Below, in pieces: positions 50,675 through 60,444 of a DNA stretch of 64,000 nucleotides. The stretch comes from Novosphingobium ovatum (GTDB lineage Bacteria; Pseudomonadota; Alphaproteobacteria; Sphingomonadales; Sphingomonadaceae). The notes beneath the pieces are model-generated. The model saw only the letters and a program-made list of their open reading frames with translations. It was not told the origin of the DNA and made no database searches. Every line of letters begins with the position of its first letter. Position 1 is the first letter of the stretch. The position numbers were made by a program, and so were the translations under genes. The stretch spans positions 124,001-188,000 of the forward strand of contig NZ_JAAAPO010000003.1 of assembly GCF_009909235.1 (NCBI RefSeq). Direction: 5' to 3'.

Positions 50675-53203
50675 TCAGAACTCCTTCTTGACCGTCACGG
50701 CCCAGGTACGCGGCAGGCCGGGCGCACCCGACACCGTGCCATAGGTGGTGCCGTTATAGTTCAGCGAGGTGAAGTAGTACTTGTTGGTCAGGTTGCGCAC
50801 TTCGAAAGTGCCGGTCCAACCGCCCTGCTGGCTTTTCCACGTGATGCGACCGTTGGCCAGGAAATAGCCGTCGATCTTGTTCGTGGCGACCACCGTGGCC
50901 AGCGAACCGCCGCCGCCGGTGGCCGTGGCCGTGGCGATCGACAGCGCGTCGACATTGGTGGGATCGGTGTAGATATGCGACTGATACGCGCCATCGACAC
51001 GGAAGGTCAGCGTGCCGTTCAGCACGTCGGCCATGTCATATTGCGCGCCCACGTTCCACTTCCACTTGGGGGTGTAGGGCGGCTTCATCGCCAGCGTCAC
51101 GCCGGTGGTGGCCGTGTCGACCGAGGTATATTTGAAATCGAGATAGGAGAGCGAGCCGTCGAAGGTCAGACCCGCGACCGGCTTGATCGTCGTTTCGATT
51201 TCAAAGCCCTTCACATGCGCCGAACCCACATTCTTGGGCTGGAGGCACGGGGTGGCCGGATCGCCCGCGGTATTCGGGCAATTGCGCACCGTCAGGATGA
51301 TGTCCTTGTAATCGTTATAGAACGCCGAGACGTTGAAGCGCAGCTTGCGGTCGAACAGGTCCGACTTGAAGCCCACTTCATAGGCGGTCAGCGTTTCGGG
51401 ATTAAAGGGCTTGGCCTGGCTCAGGTAGTAGGGGCGCGGGTTGACGCCGCCCGAACGATAGCCGGTCGCCACCTGCGCATAGACCATCAGTTGCGGCGAG
51501 AAGCGGTAGTCGACCGCCACGCGCCAGTCGGTGCGCTGCTTTTCAAAGTGCGACGAGAGGCCGTTCACGCCCGCGATGGCGCAGTTGGCCGGCTGCGTCG
51601 GACCAAAGGGATAGCCCGGATTGCAAGGCAGGATCGCCGTGCCATCGGGATTGCGGCGGACATAGTGATAGTCCTTGCTGTCCCAGCTGGAGCGCACACC
51701 CGCCGTGATCGTCAGCGCATCCACCGGCTTGAACGAGCCATTGGCAAACAGCGCCTTGTTCTGGGCCGGGGTGGTGTCGGGGCCATGCAGGAAGTCGACG
51801 CCCGCATAGTTCAGGTCGATGCGGCCCGTATAGGTGCCGTCCGCCTTGAAGTAGAAACCGCCCACGGTGTAGTCCAGACGACGGTCAAGCGCCTTGCCCG
51901 ACAGACGGATTTCCTGGCTCCATTGCGTGTTCGACTGGCCCTGATCCATCAGCGCGGGGACCACCGGCGAGCCTTCGGTAAAGGCCCAGTCGGCATCGTA
52001 ATGGCGATAGGCGGTGATCGACTTCAGCGCCAGACCATCACTGATCGTCCAGTCGATCGTGCCGGCAAAGCCATAGTTGTCGAGGTTCGAATGCGGGTTG
52101 AGCGAATAGGGCTTGTACGGCATCTGGCCATCGCGGTTGGCGTTGTCCAGATAGGTCGCATAGCTGACATAACGCCCGTCATAGCCCGACAGCGTGTCGC
52201 AGCTGTTGCCGCCGGTCGTCACAAAGGCGCAGTTCAGCGGCACCGAGGCGCCGTTGGTGCCCACCAGCCACGGACGGCTGGCCGACTTGGCGCCGGTGCT
52301 GCCGGCAAACTGGCCGATCGCATTGCCAAAGATCAGGACGCTGGCGCCCGGCTCGTCACGCTGACGGGTGTAATCGCCCGACACGTTGACCTCGACGTTG
52401 GAGGTCGGCAGCCAGCGCAGCGCCACCTTGGCGGCGGTAAAGCTGGTGCCGCCCAGCGTGCCCAGCACCGGGTTCCCGCCCGAAGCCAGCGTGGGGACAT
52501 TGCTGCCCGGATGGGTCAGCGCATAGTCCAGACGCTTGACATAGCCATCGCGGTTCTTGGTCGCGCCCGAGATGCGGACAAACAGGTTGTCGGTGATCTT
52601 GGTGTCGACATAGCCGCGCATGTCCACGCGGTGGAAGCTGCCATAGGTGACTTCCAGCATGCCCTTGTTGTTGCCCTGCGGCTTGACCGAGAACAGCTTG
52701 ATCGAGCCACCCAGCGAGTTGCGGCCCGACAGGGTGCCCTGCGGCCCGCGCAGCACTTCGACGCGGTCAAGGTCCATCAGGTCCAGCAGCGAGCCGGTCA
52801 GCGTCGGCAGGTAGACATCGTCCACATACATGCCCACGCCCGGTTCCAGCGCAAAGTTGGGGTCGGTCTGGCCCACGCCACGGATAAAGGCGATGATGCC
52901 CGGCCCGAGGTACTGGTTTTGCGGGGTCAGCGTGACGTTGGGCGTCTGGGCTGCCACTTCGGCGATGTTGGTCTGGCCACGGGCCGACAGCGAAGCGCCG
53001 TTCATCGCGGTGATCGCCAACGGCGTATCCTGCAGCTTCTGGCTGCGGAACTGTGCGGTGACGACGATTTCGCCAGTGGTCGTGGCAGTGGGCGCCGCGG
53101 GTGCGGGCGCGGCCGGTTCGGTCTGGGCGAATGCGGGATTCGCGGCGAAAACCGCCAACGCCATCGCGGCGCTGGACAGCAGGTGCCCCCTGTGAATGTG
53201 CAT
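50675..53203 (-). CDS. TonB-dependent outer-membrane receptor (second)
   Basis: 842 residues: signal peptide ending NPAFAQ, a [10 protein letters not shown] box, plug with [28 protein letters not shown] and a barrel ending KKEF. The plug and much of the barrel parallel the receptor at 29351, so they are paralogues with probably related substrates. It stands alone, separated from the rest of the island by the stomatin/NfeD pair. A Cys pair in loops ([11 protein letters not shown]) is present. Confidence 0.93.
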   Translation of the reverse strand: MHIHRGHLLSSAAMALAVFAANPAFAQTEPAAPAPAAPTATTTGEIVVTAQFRSQKLQDTPLAITAMNGASLSARGQTNIAEVAAQTPNVTLTPQNQYLGPGIIAFIRGVGQTDPNFALEPGVGMYVDDVYLPTLTGSLLDLMDLDRVEVLRGPQGTLSGRNSLGGSIKLFSVKPQGNNKGMLEVTYGSFHRVDMRGYVDTKITDNLFVRISGATKNRDGYVKRLDYALTHPGSNVPTLASGGNPVLGTLGGTSFTAAKVALRWLPTSNVEVNVSGDYTRQRDEPGASVLIFGNAIGQFAGSTGAKSASRPWLVGTNGASVPLNCAFVTTGGNSCDTLSGYDGRYVSYATYLDNANRDGQMPYKPYSLNPHSNLDNYGFAGTIDWTISDGLALKSITAYRHYDADWAFTEGSPVVPALMDQGQSNTQWSQEIRLSGKALDRRLDYTVGGFYFKADGTYTGRIDLNYAGVDFLHGPDTTPAQNKALFANGSFKPVDALTITAGVRSSWDSKDYHYVRRNPDGTAILPCNPGYPFGPTQPANCAIAGVNGLSSHFEKQRTDWRVAVDYRFSPQLMVYAQVATGYRSGGVNPRPYYLSQAKPFNPETLTAYEVGFKSDLFDRKLRFNVSAFYNDYKDIILTVRNCPNTAGDPATPCLQPKNVGSAHVKGFEIETTIKPVAGLTFDGSLSYLDFKYTSVDTATTGVTLAMKPPYTPKWKWNVGAQYDMADVLNGTLTFRVDGAYQSHIYTDPTNVDALSIATATATGGGGSLATVVATNKIDGYFLANGRITWKSQQGGWTGTFEVRNLTNKYYFTSLNYNGTTYGTVSGAPGLPRTWAVTVKKEF

Positions 53204-53295
53204 ATATGATCCTCTCTGGTTCGCCGGTGCGGGGTGTCGCCCCCATGCACTGACAAAGCGCGTCTATCACAAATGCGAAATTTTCGGCAATGTGA

Positions 53296-53320
53296 TTGTC
53301 ATGTTTGGTAACAGTTTTTC
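53296..53320. promoter_or_regulatory. Possible weak operator upstream of the second TonB receptor
   Basis: TTGTCATG (53296-53303) and GTAACAG (53308-53314) are placed as in the island motif, but the palindrome is poor (about eight of twelve bases). It may be chance. Confidence 0.25.
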
Positions 53321-53408
53321 TGCTGACAGCGACATTCTTGCCGCAGTGGCGATGTCAGGGATATATGGCAAAACGTCACAGGCATATTGCATAGGAAGGG
53401 ACGCCCAC

Positions 53409-53843
53409 ATGGCCAATGACTCCGCAAATGACGGAAAAGACACAGGTAACCTGCCCATGACCGAGGCCGAGTGGCGCGCCCGCCTGACCCCTGCGCAATA
53501 TCACATCCTGCGCGAGGCCGGGACCGAGCGGGCCTTTACCGGGGAATATGACCACCATTTTGCGCCGGGGGACTATGTCTGCGCGGGCTGTGGCGCGCCG
53601 CTGTTCGATTCGGATGGCAAGTATAATTCGGGCTGTGGCTGGCCGGCCTTTTCTGCCCCGACTCCGGGCGCGGGAATCGATGAACACCGCGACGTTTCGC
53701 ACGGGATGATCCGCACCGAAGTGCGCTGTGCCCGCTGCAATGGCCATCTGGGCCATGTCTTTCCCGATGGACCGGCGCCCACGGGTCTGCGCTATTGCAT
53801 CAACAGCGCGGCGCTGGCCTTCCACCCGCTCGATCCGGACTGA
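53409..53843 (+). CDS. msrB: Peptide-methionine (R)-S-oxide reductase
   Basis: 144 residues. Two CxxC zinc sites (CAGC and CARC), [10 protein letters not shown], the [10 protein letters not shown] segment and the catalytic Cys of RYCINSAAL define MsrB. It reduces methionine-R-sulfoxide in proteins. [12 protein letters not shown] start region fits the family, and the Met of MANDSAND is the start. Monocistronic. Confidence 0.96.
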   Translation: MANDSANDGKDTGNLPMTEAEWRARLTPAQYHILREAGTERAFTGEYDHHFAPGDYVCAGCGAPLFDSDGKYNSGCGWPAFSAPTPGAGIDEHRDVSHGMIRTEVRCARCNGHLGHVFPDGPAPTGLRYCINSAALAFHPLDPD

Positions 53844-54016
53844 TCCGCGCCGCCATCTACGCCATAAGACGGAGGTGAAAACACATCGCCTCTTGTGCCA
53901 AGCTGATATATGGCGGCGACTTGGCAAGCTCTGGTTAACCCTGCGCGCGATAGGCGGCGGGCAGACTGGCGTAAACGCCCGCCTATCGCGGGTGATCGGG
54001 GTATTTGGACAGGGCG

Positions 54017-56143
54017 ATGGCAAGATCGGATTTGCGGCGCGGCGCTTATCGGGCGGATGGCTCTGACATGTATGGCCCCAATGGGGGCGGTGATGGCCCG
54101 CGCGGGCCGCAATCGGGATGGAAACGGGTGTTGAAGAAAGTTGCGATCTGGCTTGGCGCGGCAGGGTTGCTGACGGCCTTTACGCTGATGATGATCGTGT
54201 TCTTTCAGGCGCGCGATCTGCCCGATTTCGATCAGTTGAAGTCCAGTCAGAACGGCCAGACCATTCTGGTGCGCGCGCGCGATGGGTCGGAACTGTTCTC
54301 GATGGGACCGTCCTATGGCAAATGGGTCAGCGCTGGCGAAATCCCGCAGGTGATGAAGGACGCCATCATCTCGACCGAGGACCGGCGCTTCTACAGCCAC
54401 ATGGGCATTGACCCGGTGGGCGTGGCGCGCTCGATCATGGTCAACGCCAAAAGCGGTAAGCGCCGTCAGGGTGCCTCGACCATCACACAGCAATTGGCGC
54501 GCACGGTGTTTTTGAACAACAGCCGCACCTTTGACCGCAAGATCAAGGAGGCGTTGATCGCGCTGGCGCTGGAATGGCGCTTTTCCAAGGACGAGATCCT
54601 CGAACTCTACCTGAACAAGGTCTATTTCGGCGGCGGTGCCTATGGCATTGACGCGGCCAGCCGCAAATTCTTTGGCCACGCTGGCACGCAATTGTCCCTG
54701 CCAGAGGCAGCGATCATCGCAGGGCTGGTCAAGGCGCCCAGCCATTACGCCCCGACCGCTGACGCGCAGGCCGCCGTTGACCGCGCCAAGGTGGTGGTCA
54801 GCGTGATGCTGGACGCAGGCACCATCACCTCGGAACAGGCCGCGCAGGCCGACCCGGCCAAGGTGCGTCTGGTGCAGGAAGCGGCGCAGACCTCGGTGCG
54901 GTACTTCACCGACTGGGCGCTGCCGCAGCTGGACGTGTTGTTGCCGGAATCGCGCGACCCGGCCAAGCCCGAAAATCTGGAGGTGTGGACCACACTGGAC
55001 CCGGCGGCGCAGGATGCCGCCATGGCCGCGATGCAGGCCAATGTGCCCAAGGGCGCACAGGGCGCGCTGGTCAGCGTGGACCGCGATGGCGCGGTGCTGG
55101 CGATGGTGGGCGGGCTGGATTACGTCTCGTCCAACTATAACCGCGCGACCAAATCGATGCGTCAACCCGGCTCGGCGTGGAAGCTGTTTGTCTATCTTTC
55201 GGCGCTGGAAAGCGGCGTAAAGCCCGATGATCCGGTGGTCGACGAACCGGTCACCATCGACAATTGGAGCCCGCGCAATTCGGGCGGCAGCTATGCCGGG
55301 CAGATCGACGTGCGCACCGCCTTTGCCTATTCCAAGAACACGATTGCGGCCAAGTTGGGCCAGCAGGTGGGCTTTGACACAGTGGCGGCGATGGCGCGGC
55401 GGTTTGGCATCAACACGCCGATTTCCACCAATCCCTCGATGGTGCTGGGCACCAATGACGTGCGGGTGATCGACATGGTGCGCGCCTTTGCCGCCGTTTC
55501 GGCCAAGGGCGTGGCGGTTGAACCCTATGGCATCGTCAAGGTGCTGGGGGCCGATGGCCGGGTACTGTATGAACATGCCAGCCCGCAGGGGCAGGTGCTG
55601 GTATCGCCCACCGTGGCGGCGGGCATGACCGACCTGTTGCAGACCGCCGTCAACATCGGCACCGGCAAGGCGGCGCAGATCGGCCGCCCGGTCGCGGGCA
55701 AAACCGGCACCACCACCAGCAGCAAGGATGGCTGGTTCCTGGGCTTTTCCAGCGGGGTGACGACCGGCGTGTGGATGGGCCGCGATGACGCGCATCCGGT
55801 GGGCGGTCTGGCGGGCGGCGGGCCTCCGGCGCGGGCCTTTGCGCAATATATGAAGGTGGCCGTGGCCAAACGTCCGCCCGAACAGTTCGACACGCAACTG
55901 ATCCTGCCCGAATTTCAGCTGGAGCCTGATGACATGGGCAATATGGTCGGCCCGGATGGCTATATGGTGCCTGATCAGGCGCCGGTCGATCAGGGGAGCG
56001 ATCAGGGTTTTGACAATGGCATGCAAGTGCCGGTCGACCGTCCGCGCCGCGACACGCAGACCGGCCCGGACAAGAGCCTTGATGGCGGGCAGAGCGCGCC
56101 GCGCCGTCCCCGCGCCGCGCCCGCGCTGGACATCGACAACTGA
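54017..56143 (+). CDS. Class A penicillin-binding protein (PBP1A family)
   Basis: 708 residues: a short cytosolic tail, one membrane helix (about residues 44-66), a GT51 glycosyltransferase domain (STEDRRFYSHMGID, RQGASTITQQLAR, KIKEALIALALE) and a transpeptidase domain with SxxK (GSAWK), SxN (YSKN) and KTG (KTGTTT). It polymerises and cross-links peptidoglycan in the periplasm. The C-terminal 60 residues are Pro/Asp-rich. The length suggests no extra OB insert. The ATG giving MARSDLRRG is used; a TTG four codons earlier is possible. Confidence 0.93.
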   Translation: MARSDLRRGAYRADGSDMYGPNGGGDGPRGPQSGWKRVLKKVAIWLGAAGLLTAFTLMMIVFFQARDLPDFDQLKSSQNGQTILVRARDGSELFSMGPSYGKWVSAGEIPQVMKDAIISTEDRRFYSHMGIDPVGVARSIMVNAKSGKRRQGASTITQQLARTVFLNNSRTFDRKIKEALIALALEWRFSKDEILELYLNKVYFGGGAYGIDAASRKFFGHAGTQLSLPEAAIIAGLVKAPSHYAPTADAQAAVDRAKVVVSVMLDAGTITSEQAAQADPAKVRLVQEAAQTSVRYFTDWALPQLDVLLPESRDPAKPENLEVWTTLDPAAQDAAMAAMQANVPKGAQGALVSVDRDGAVLAMVGGLDYVSSNYNRATKSMRQPGSAWKLFVYLSALESGVKPDDPVVDEPVTIDNWSPRNSGGSYAGQIDVRTAFAYSKNTIAAKLGQQVGFDTVAAMARRFGINTPISTNPSMVLGTNDVRVIDMVRAFAAVSAKGVAVEPYGIVKVLGADGRVLYEHASPQGQVLVSPTVAAGMTDLLQTAVNIGTGKAAQIGRPVAGKTGTTTSSKDGWFLGFSSGVTTGVWMGRDDAHPVGGLAGGGPPARAFAQYMKVAVAKRPPEQFDTQLILPEFQLEPDDMGNMVGPDGYMVPDQAPVDQGSDQGFDNGMQVPVDRPRRDTQTGPDKSLDGGQSAPRRPRAAPALDIDN

Positions 56144-56228
56144 CCTGTGGCGGAGGCGGGGGCAAAGGCTTCCGCCGCTGCCGGGTTAGGGCGGTCCAAA
56201 CGCGACCTTATTGTAGTCATTGACAACA

Positions 56229-56263
56229 AAAACCCCCGCTGGTGCGCAACCAGCGGGGGTTTT
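56229..56263. terminator. Bidirectional terminator between PBP and degP
   Basis: AAAACCCCCGCTGGT (56229-56243) pairs perfectly with the 15 bases 56249-56263 around GCGCA; A and T runs flank on both strands. Confidence 0.9.
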
Positions 56264-56305
56264 GTCAGGACCACCCCCGCAGGGGTGGCCGGAACGTCAG
56301 GGCAA

Positions 56306-57940
56306 TCAGCGCAGGCGCAGGCCGATGAACACCGGCTGCTCACCGGGGCGCAACACCTGCAGGCTGATGGCCGAGCGGCCAGCCGCCTTGGCAGCGCGGA
56401 TCACGCCCTCCAGCTCGGCCAGACTGCCGACCGGACGGCCACCGGCCGCCAACAGCACATCGCCGCTTTGCAGCCCCTTGGCCCCCGCGTCAGAGCTGGC
56501 GTCGACATCGGCCACCACCAGACCCTGCGTGCCAGGCTGCATGTTCAATTCCCGCGCGATAGCGGGCGTCAGCGGCCGCAAACGCAGGCCCAGCGCCTGT
56601 TCGATGACGTTGGAGCGGGTTTGCGCGCCCTGTTGCGCGCCGCCCGGACCACCGCCCTGTTCGCCCGCGCCACGGCGGCCGCCCAACACGCCGGCCAGTT
56701 CCTCGTCCGAGGGGCGGCGGCCTACGGTGACCTCCAGCATGACGCGCTTGCCATCGCGGATCACCTCGATGGGGATGCGGGTGCCGGGCGCGGTGCTGGC
56801 CACCAGGAAGGACAGCGTCTGTTCACGCGTCACATCCTTGCCCGACACCTTGACCACCACGTCGCCAGCCTTGATCCCGCCCAGCGCGCCCGCTTTGCCG
56901 GGCTCGACCATCTGCACGATCTCGCCCTTGTTATGGGGCAGTCCCATGCTTTCAGCCAGTTCGTCCGACAAAGGCTGAATGCGCACACCCAGATAGCCGC
57001 GCTCGATGCTTTGCCCGCGCATCAGTTTGTCGACGATGGGCGCGGCGATTTCGGCGGGAATGGCAAAGCCGATGCCCACGCTGCCACCCGTGGGCGAGAA
57101 GATCGCCCGGTTGATGCCGATCACCTGACCGCGCATGTCAAACATCGGCCCGCCCGAATTGCCCTGATTGATGGCCGCATCGGTTTGCAGATAGCGGTCA
57201 TACGGGCTGCCCGAGCCGATGTTGCGATACACCGCCGAGATGATCCCTGCCGTCACCGTGCCGCCCAGACCGAACGGGTTGCCGATGGCGATCACCCAAT
57301 CGCCCACGCGCGCGGCATTGCTGTCGCCAAACTTGACGAAAGGCAGCGCCTTGCCCGCATCAATCTTCAGCACGGCCAGATCGGAGGTGGTGTCCTTGCC
57401 GATCAGGCGGGCCGGATATTCGGTGCCATCGGCCATCGTGACCGAGATGGTCTCGACCACGCCTTGCCCCTCGGGCGTGATGACGTGGGCGTTGGTGACC
57501 ACAAAGCCGTCCGCCGACACGATAAAGCCCGAGCCAAGCGACTGCGCCTCACGGGTCTGCCCGCCGCCGCGCTGCCCGCCAAAGCTGTTGCCGCCGCGCG
57601 GATCACCGCCGTTGCCACGGCCGCCAAAATCGTCGTCCGACCCGTCCTTGTCGCCAAAGATGCCCTCGAGCGGGGTGCCCGCGAACGGGTTCGCCCCACC
57701 CTGAGCGCCGCCCGCCACGCGCACGCGCTGACGGGTGGAAATGTTCACCACGGCGGGCTGCAACTGATGCGTCAGATCGGCAAAGCTGGCCGGGGCCCCG
57801 GCGCGCGGCACGATCTGCGAGAGGCGTTGCTGGTCATTTTGCGCTACTTGCGCCCCGGCGGGCATGCCGGTGATCAGCGAGACGGCCGCGCCGCCCACCA
57901 ACAGGGCACTGGTCAATCCATAAGCGTATCGCACGGGCAT
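56306..57940 (-). CDS. degP: Do/DegP-type periplasmic serine protease
   Basis: 544 residues. A signal peptide is followed by a trypsin-like domain with the triad His in TNAHVI, Asp in SDLAVLK and Ser in QGNSGGPM, and two PDZ domains (SIERGYLGVRIQPLSDEL and a C-terminal one). A Gly-rich segment (GGARGNGG-type, DDDFGGRGNGGDPRGG) precedes the catalytic core. It degrades or refolds damaged periplasmic proteins. The MPVRYAYGL start is chosen. Two direct repeats lie upstream. Confidence 0.95.
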   Translation of the reverse strand: MPVRYAYGLTSALLVGGAAVSLITGMPAGAQVAQNDQQRLSQIVPRAGAPASFADLTHQLQPAVVNISTRQRVRVAGGAQGGANPFAGTPLEGIFGDKDGSDDDFGGRGNGGDPRGGNSFGGQRGGGQTREAQSLGSGFIVSADGFVVTNAHVITPEGQGVVETISVTMADGTEYPARLIGKDTTSDLAVLKIDAGKALPFVKFGDSNAARVGDWVIAIGNPFGLGGTVTAGIISAVYRNIGSGSPYDRYLQTDAAINQGNSGGPMFDMRGQVIGINRAIFSPTGGSVGIGFAIPAEIAAPIVDKLMRGQSIERGYLGVRIQPLSDELAESMGLPHNKGEIVQMVEPGKAGALGGIKAGDVVVKVSGKDVTREQTLSFLVASTAPGTRIPIEVIRDGKRVMLEVTVGRRPSDEELAGVLGGRRGAGEQGGGPGGAQQGAQTRSNVIEQALGLRLRPLTPAIARELNMQPGTQGLVVADVDASSDAGAKGLQSGDVLLAAGGRPVGSLAELEGVIRAAKAAGRSAISLQVLRPGEQPVFIGLRLR

Positions 57941-58015
57941 TATCCTCTGGCTCTCTGTGCGGATACCCAAGTGTTTGGCCGGGGTATCCGTGGTATTTCG
58001 ACAGCTTTGGCCTGA

Positions 58016-58050
58016 TCTTGTGTCAAACACAGTATTCTTGTGTCAAACAC
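58016..58050 (-). promoter_or_regulatory. Duplicated 15-bp element upstream of degP
   Basis: TCTTGTGTCAAACAC occurs at 58016-58030 and 58036-58050, 20 bases apart. On the minus strand each copy contains TTGACA, so it may be a doubled -35 or tandem regulator sites about 75 to 110 bases before the degP ATG. Confidence 0.55.
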
Positions 58051-58219
58051 GCGTGACTTTGGCCACAGCCGCCGCAAATATATTTGCGACTTGGGATCGG
58101 ACGCCGGACGATCGCTTGGGATCGCGGCGGCGGCGCGCCCTTTGTCCTGCCCTATTCAGCGTGGCGCGCCTGAACGCAGTTTGAATGGCGCGCCGCCGAT
58201 TGCCCCGGCGCGCCACCTG

Positions 58220-59101
58220 TTATCGTGAACGCGGCGCGCGGAACTGGCGCAGATATTCGTTGTCGGGCGTCAGGATGATGGTGCTGCTGCCCTTGCCCTG
58301 CGGGTTGGTAAAGGTGGCCTCATAGCTCTTCATCGCGCGGTAGAAGTCGTAGAACGCCGGGTCCTTGCCAAAGCTGTCGGCATAGATCTTGGCGGCGCGG
58401 GCCTCGGCATCGGCCTCGATGATCTGGGCGCGCTTCATGCCGGTGGCGCGGATGGCGGTGGCCTCCTGATCGCGGGCGGCCTCCATCTGGGCAAAGGCGC
58501 GTTCCAGCGGGGCGCCATCGGGCAGGTCGGCGCGCTTGATCCGCACATCGATCACCTGCACGCCATAGGCGCGGGCCTCATGGTCCAGAGCCTGCCGGAT
58601 CTGTGCCATCATCGCCCCGCGTTCGGGCGTCAGCAGCGACTGGAACGTGTGGCTGGCCAGCCCCTGCCGCAGCGCCGAATTCAGGATCGGCTGCAACTGG
58701 TCCTGCAATTTCTCGGCGGTGCCGGCGGTGCGCACCATGCGCAGCGGGTCGATGATGCGATAGCGGGCATAGGCGTCAACATCCAGCCGCTGCTGATCAG
58801 AGGATGTCACCTTCTGGCGGTCCATCTCGACGCTCAACACGCGCTTGTCGATCAGCACCACCGTTTCGACAAAAGGCAGGCGAAGCGACATGCCCGCGCC
58901 CGTCTGGCCAAAGGGTTGACCGGGGTGATAGCGGTTGATGACGCGGTTGGGCTGGCCCAGCCGGACAACCACGGCCTGTTGCGTTTCGGGCACCACCACC
59001 ACCGAGGTCATGGCCATCAGCCCCAGCGCGATCAGCCCTGCCGCGCCCAGCTTGGCGCCGGGGCCGAAATCGCGGCTCAGGAATTGGCGGATCAGGCTCA
59101 T
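58220..59101 (-). CDS. hflC: HflC, modulator of FtsH protease
   Basis: 293 residues: N-terminal membrane helix (LGAAGLIALGLMAMTSVVVV), band-7 domain (QAVVVRLGQPNRVI, VDAYARYRIIDP) and a helical region with IRATGMKRAQIIEADAEARAAKIYADSFG. HflC and HflK form a cap over FtsH and regulate its degradation of membrane proteins. Its ATG overlaps the hflK stop by four bases. Confidence 0.95.
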   Translation of the reverse strand: MSLIRQFLSRDFGPGAKLGAAGLIALGLMAMTSVVVVPETQQAVVVRLGQPNRVINRYHPGQPFGQTGAGMSLRLPFVETVVLIDKRVLSVEMDRQKVTSSDQQRLDVDAYARYRIIDPLRMVRTAGTAEKLQDQLQPILNSALRQGLASHTFQSLLTPERGAMMAQIRQALDHEARAYGVQVIDVRIKRADLPDGAPLERAFAQMEAARDQEATAIRATGMKRAQIIEADAEARAAKIYADSFGKDPAFYDFYRAMKSYEATFTNPQGKGSSTIILTPDNEYLRQFRAPRSR

Positions 59102-60318
59102 TTCACGCCTCCCTGACCATTGACCTGCAGCGGCGGAGGCGCTGCCTGCTCGGCGCGGCGGCGCAATTCGGGCAGCGGCAAATAGCCGTTGATCGAACTG
59201 GGGGCGACCACCTTGTCATTGGCGGACAACACGCGCTCCATCGTGGTGTAATACATGCGCTGTTTGGTCACCTCGGGGGCCAGCTTGTACTGGGCGTAAA
59301 CCTTGTCAAAAGCGGCCGCGTCACCTTCGGCGCGGGCCACCACCTGCTGGGCAAAGGCCTGCGCGTTGGACAGGTCGCGGTTGGCATCCTGTTGGGCTGC
59401 CTGCACGCGCTGGAAAGCGTCGTTCACCTTGGCTGGCGGGTCGGCCTTCTTGATGTCGATGCCCTGAATCAGGATGCCCGATTTATACGCGTCCAGCACC
59501 GCCTGCATGCGTTCGCGCACGGCGGCCTCGATGTCGCCGCGGCGCTGGCCAAACATCACATCGTTCAGCTTCACCTCGGCGACGGTGGCGCGCATGGTGG
59601 CCTCGGCCAACTCGCGCACGGTCGCGTCGGGGTCTTTCAACTGATAGGTGTATTGCTTCAGGTCCTTGATGCTCCAGCGCACCAGATAGGACAGGTCGAC
59701 CAGACTCTGGTCACTGGTCAGCACCAGATTTTCCGCTTCGCCATTGGGGATCGACTGGCTGCGGATCGAGGTGACGGCCACCACCTTTACCGACTGGATC
59801 GGCCAGGGCAGGGTGAAATTCAGCCCCGGCCCGATGGTGGTGGTGTATTTGCCAAATGTGGTGACGATGCCCTGCTGGCTGGACGAGAGCTGATGGCTGC
59901 AGGTCACCAGCAGCCACAGCGCCGCCGCGCCGCCGATCAGCCAGGGTGCCCAGCCGCGCGAATCCAGCCGGGGCGGCAACGGGAACAGCCCGCGTCCCGC
60001 CCCGCCCGGGCCATCGCCCGAACCACCGCCACCGCCACCGCCGCCACGCCGCTGGCGAAAGATATCCTCCAGCGAGGCGGCCGGGCGAGGGGCGCTGCCG
60101 GGCGGGGTCTGCCACGGGTTGCGCGGGCCGGAGCCGGACTTTGGTGCGTCGCCGGACTTGCCGGGGTCGGATGGGCGGGCGCCATCCTGCGCGTCCTCAT
60201 CCTGATGCAGCGCCTGCCCCGGCGCGCGCCAAGGGTTGGGGCGAGGGGGAGCGGGCTGGGCGTTGGCAGGCTGATGCTTTGCCTCGCCCCGGTTGGGGTC
60301 GTCACGATGGTCCGTCAT
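59098..60318 (-). CDS. hflK: HflK, modulator of FtsH protease
   Basis: 406 residues: a Pro/Gly-rich N-terminal cytosolic extension (repeated RPNPWRAPGQ-like and NPWQTPPG, poly-Gly), a membrane helix, a band-7 domain starting QQGIVTTFGKYTTTIGPGLNFTLPWPIQ, and a coiled region ending NGYLPLPELRRR. Forms a complex with HflC. The MTDHRDDPNRG start is used; the longer frame upstream lacks support. The 126-base gap to the Mrp gene holds divergent promoters. Confidence 0.95.
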   Translation of the reverse strand: MTDHRDDPNRGEAKHQPANAQPAPPRPNPWRAPGQALHQDEDAQDGARPSDPGKSGDAPKSGSGPRNPWQTPPGSAPRPAASLEDIFRQRRGGGGGGGGSGDGPGGAGRGLFPLPPRLDSRGWAPWLIGGAAALWLLVTCSHQLSSSQQGIVTTFGKYTTTIGPGLNFTLPWPIQSVKVVAVTSIRSQSIPNGEAENLVLTSDQSLVDLSYLVRWSIKDLKQYTYQLKDPDATVRELAEATMRATVAEVKLNDVMFGQRRGDIEAAVRERMQAVLDAYKSGILIQGIDIKKADPPAKVNDAFQRVQAAQQDANRDLSNAQAFAQQVVARAEGDAAAFDKVYAQYKLAPEVTKQRMYYTTMERVLSANDKVVAPSSINGYLPLPELRRRAEQAAPPPLQVNGQGGVK

Positions 60319-60444
60319 ACTGGTTACTATAGGAAGCGTTTGACGCATTAACAGGGGGGACGGATCCGCAGGCAATGTAAAAACCCTGTTGGGGTGTGCG
60401 CGGGGGGCTGCTAACGGGCAGAGGAATACAGGAGAAATACCGTA

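Noticed and set aside
50651..53209. An 852-codon open frame on the plus strand opposite the second TonB receptor
   Set aside because: It is the antisense shadow of a clear receptor gene; its protein is Arg/His/Gln-rich without any domain, as expected for a GC-rich reverse frame.
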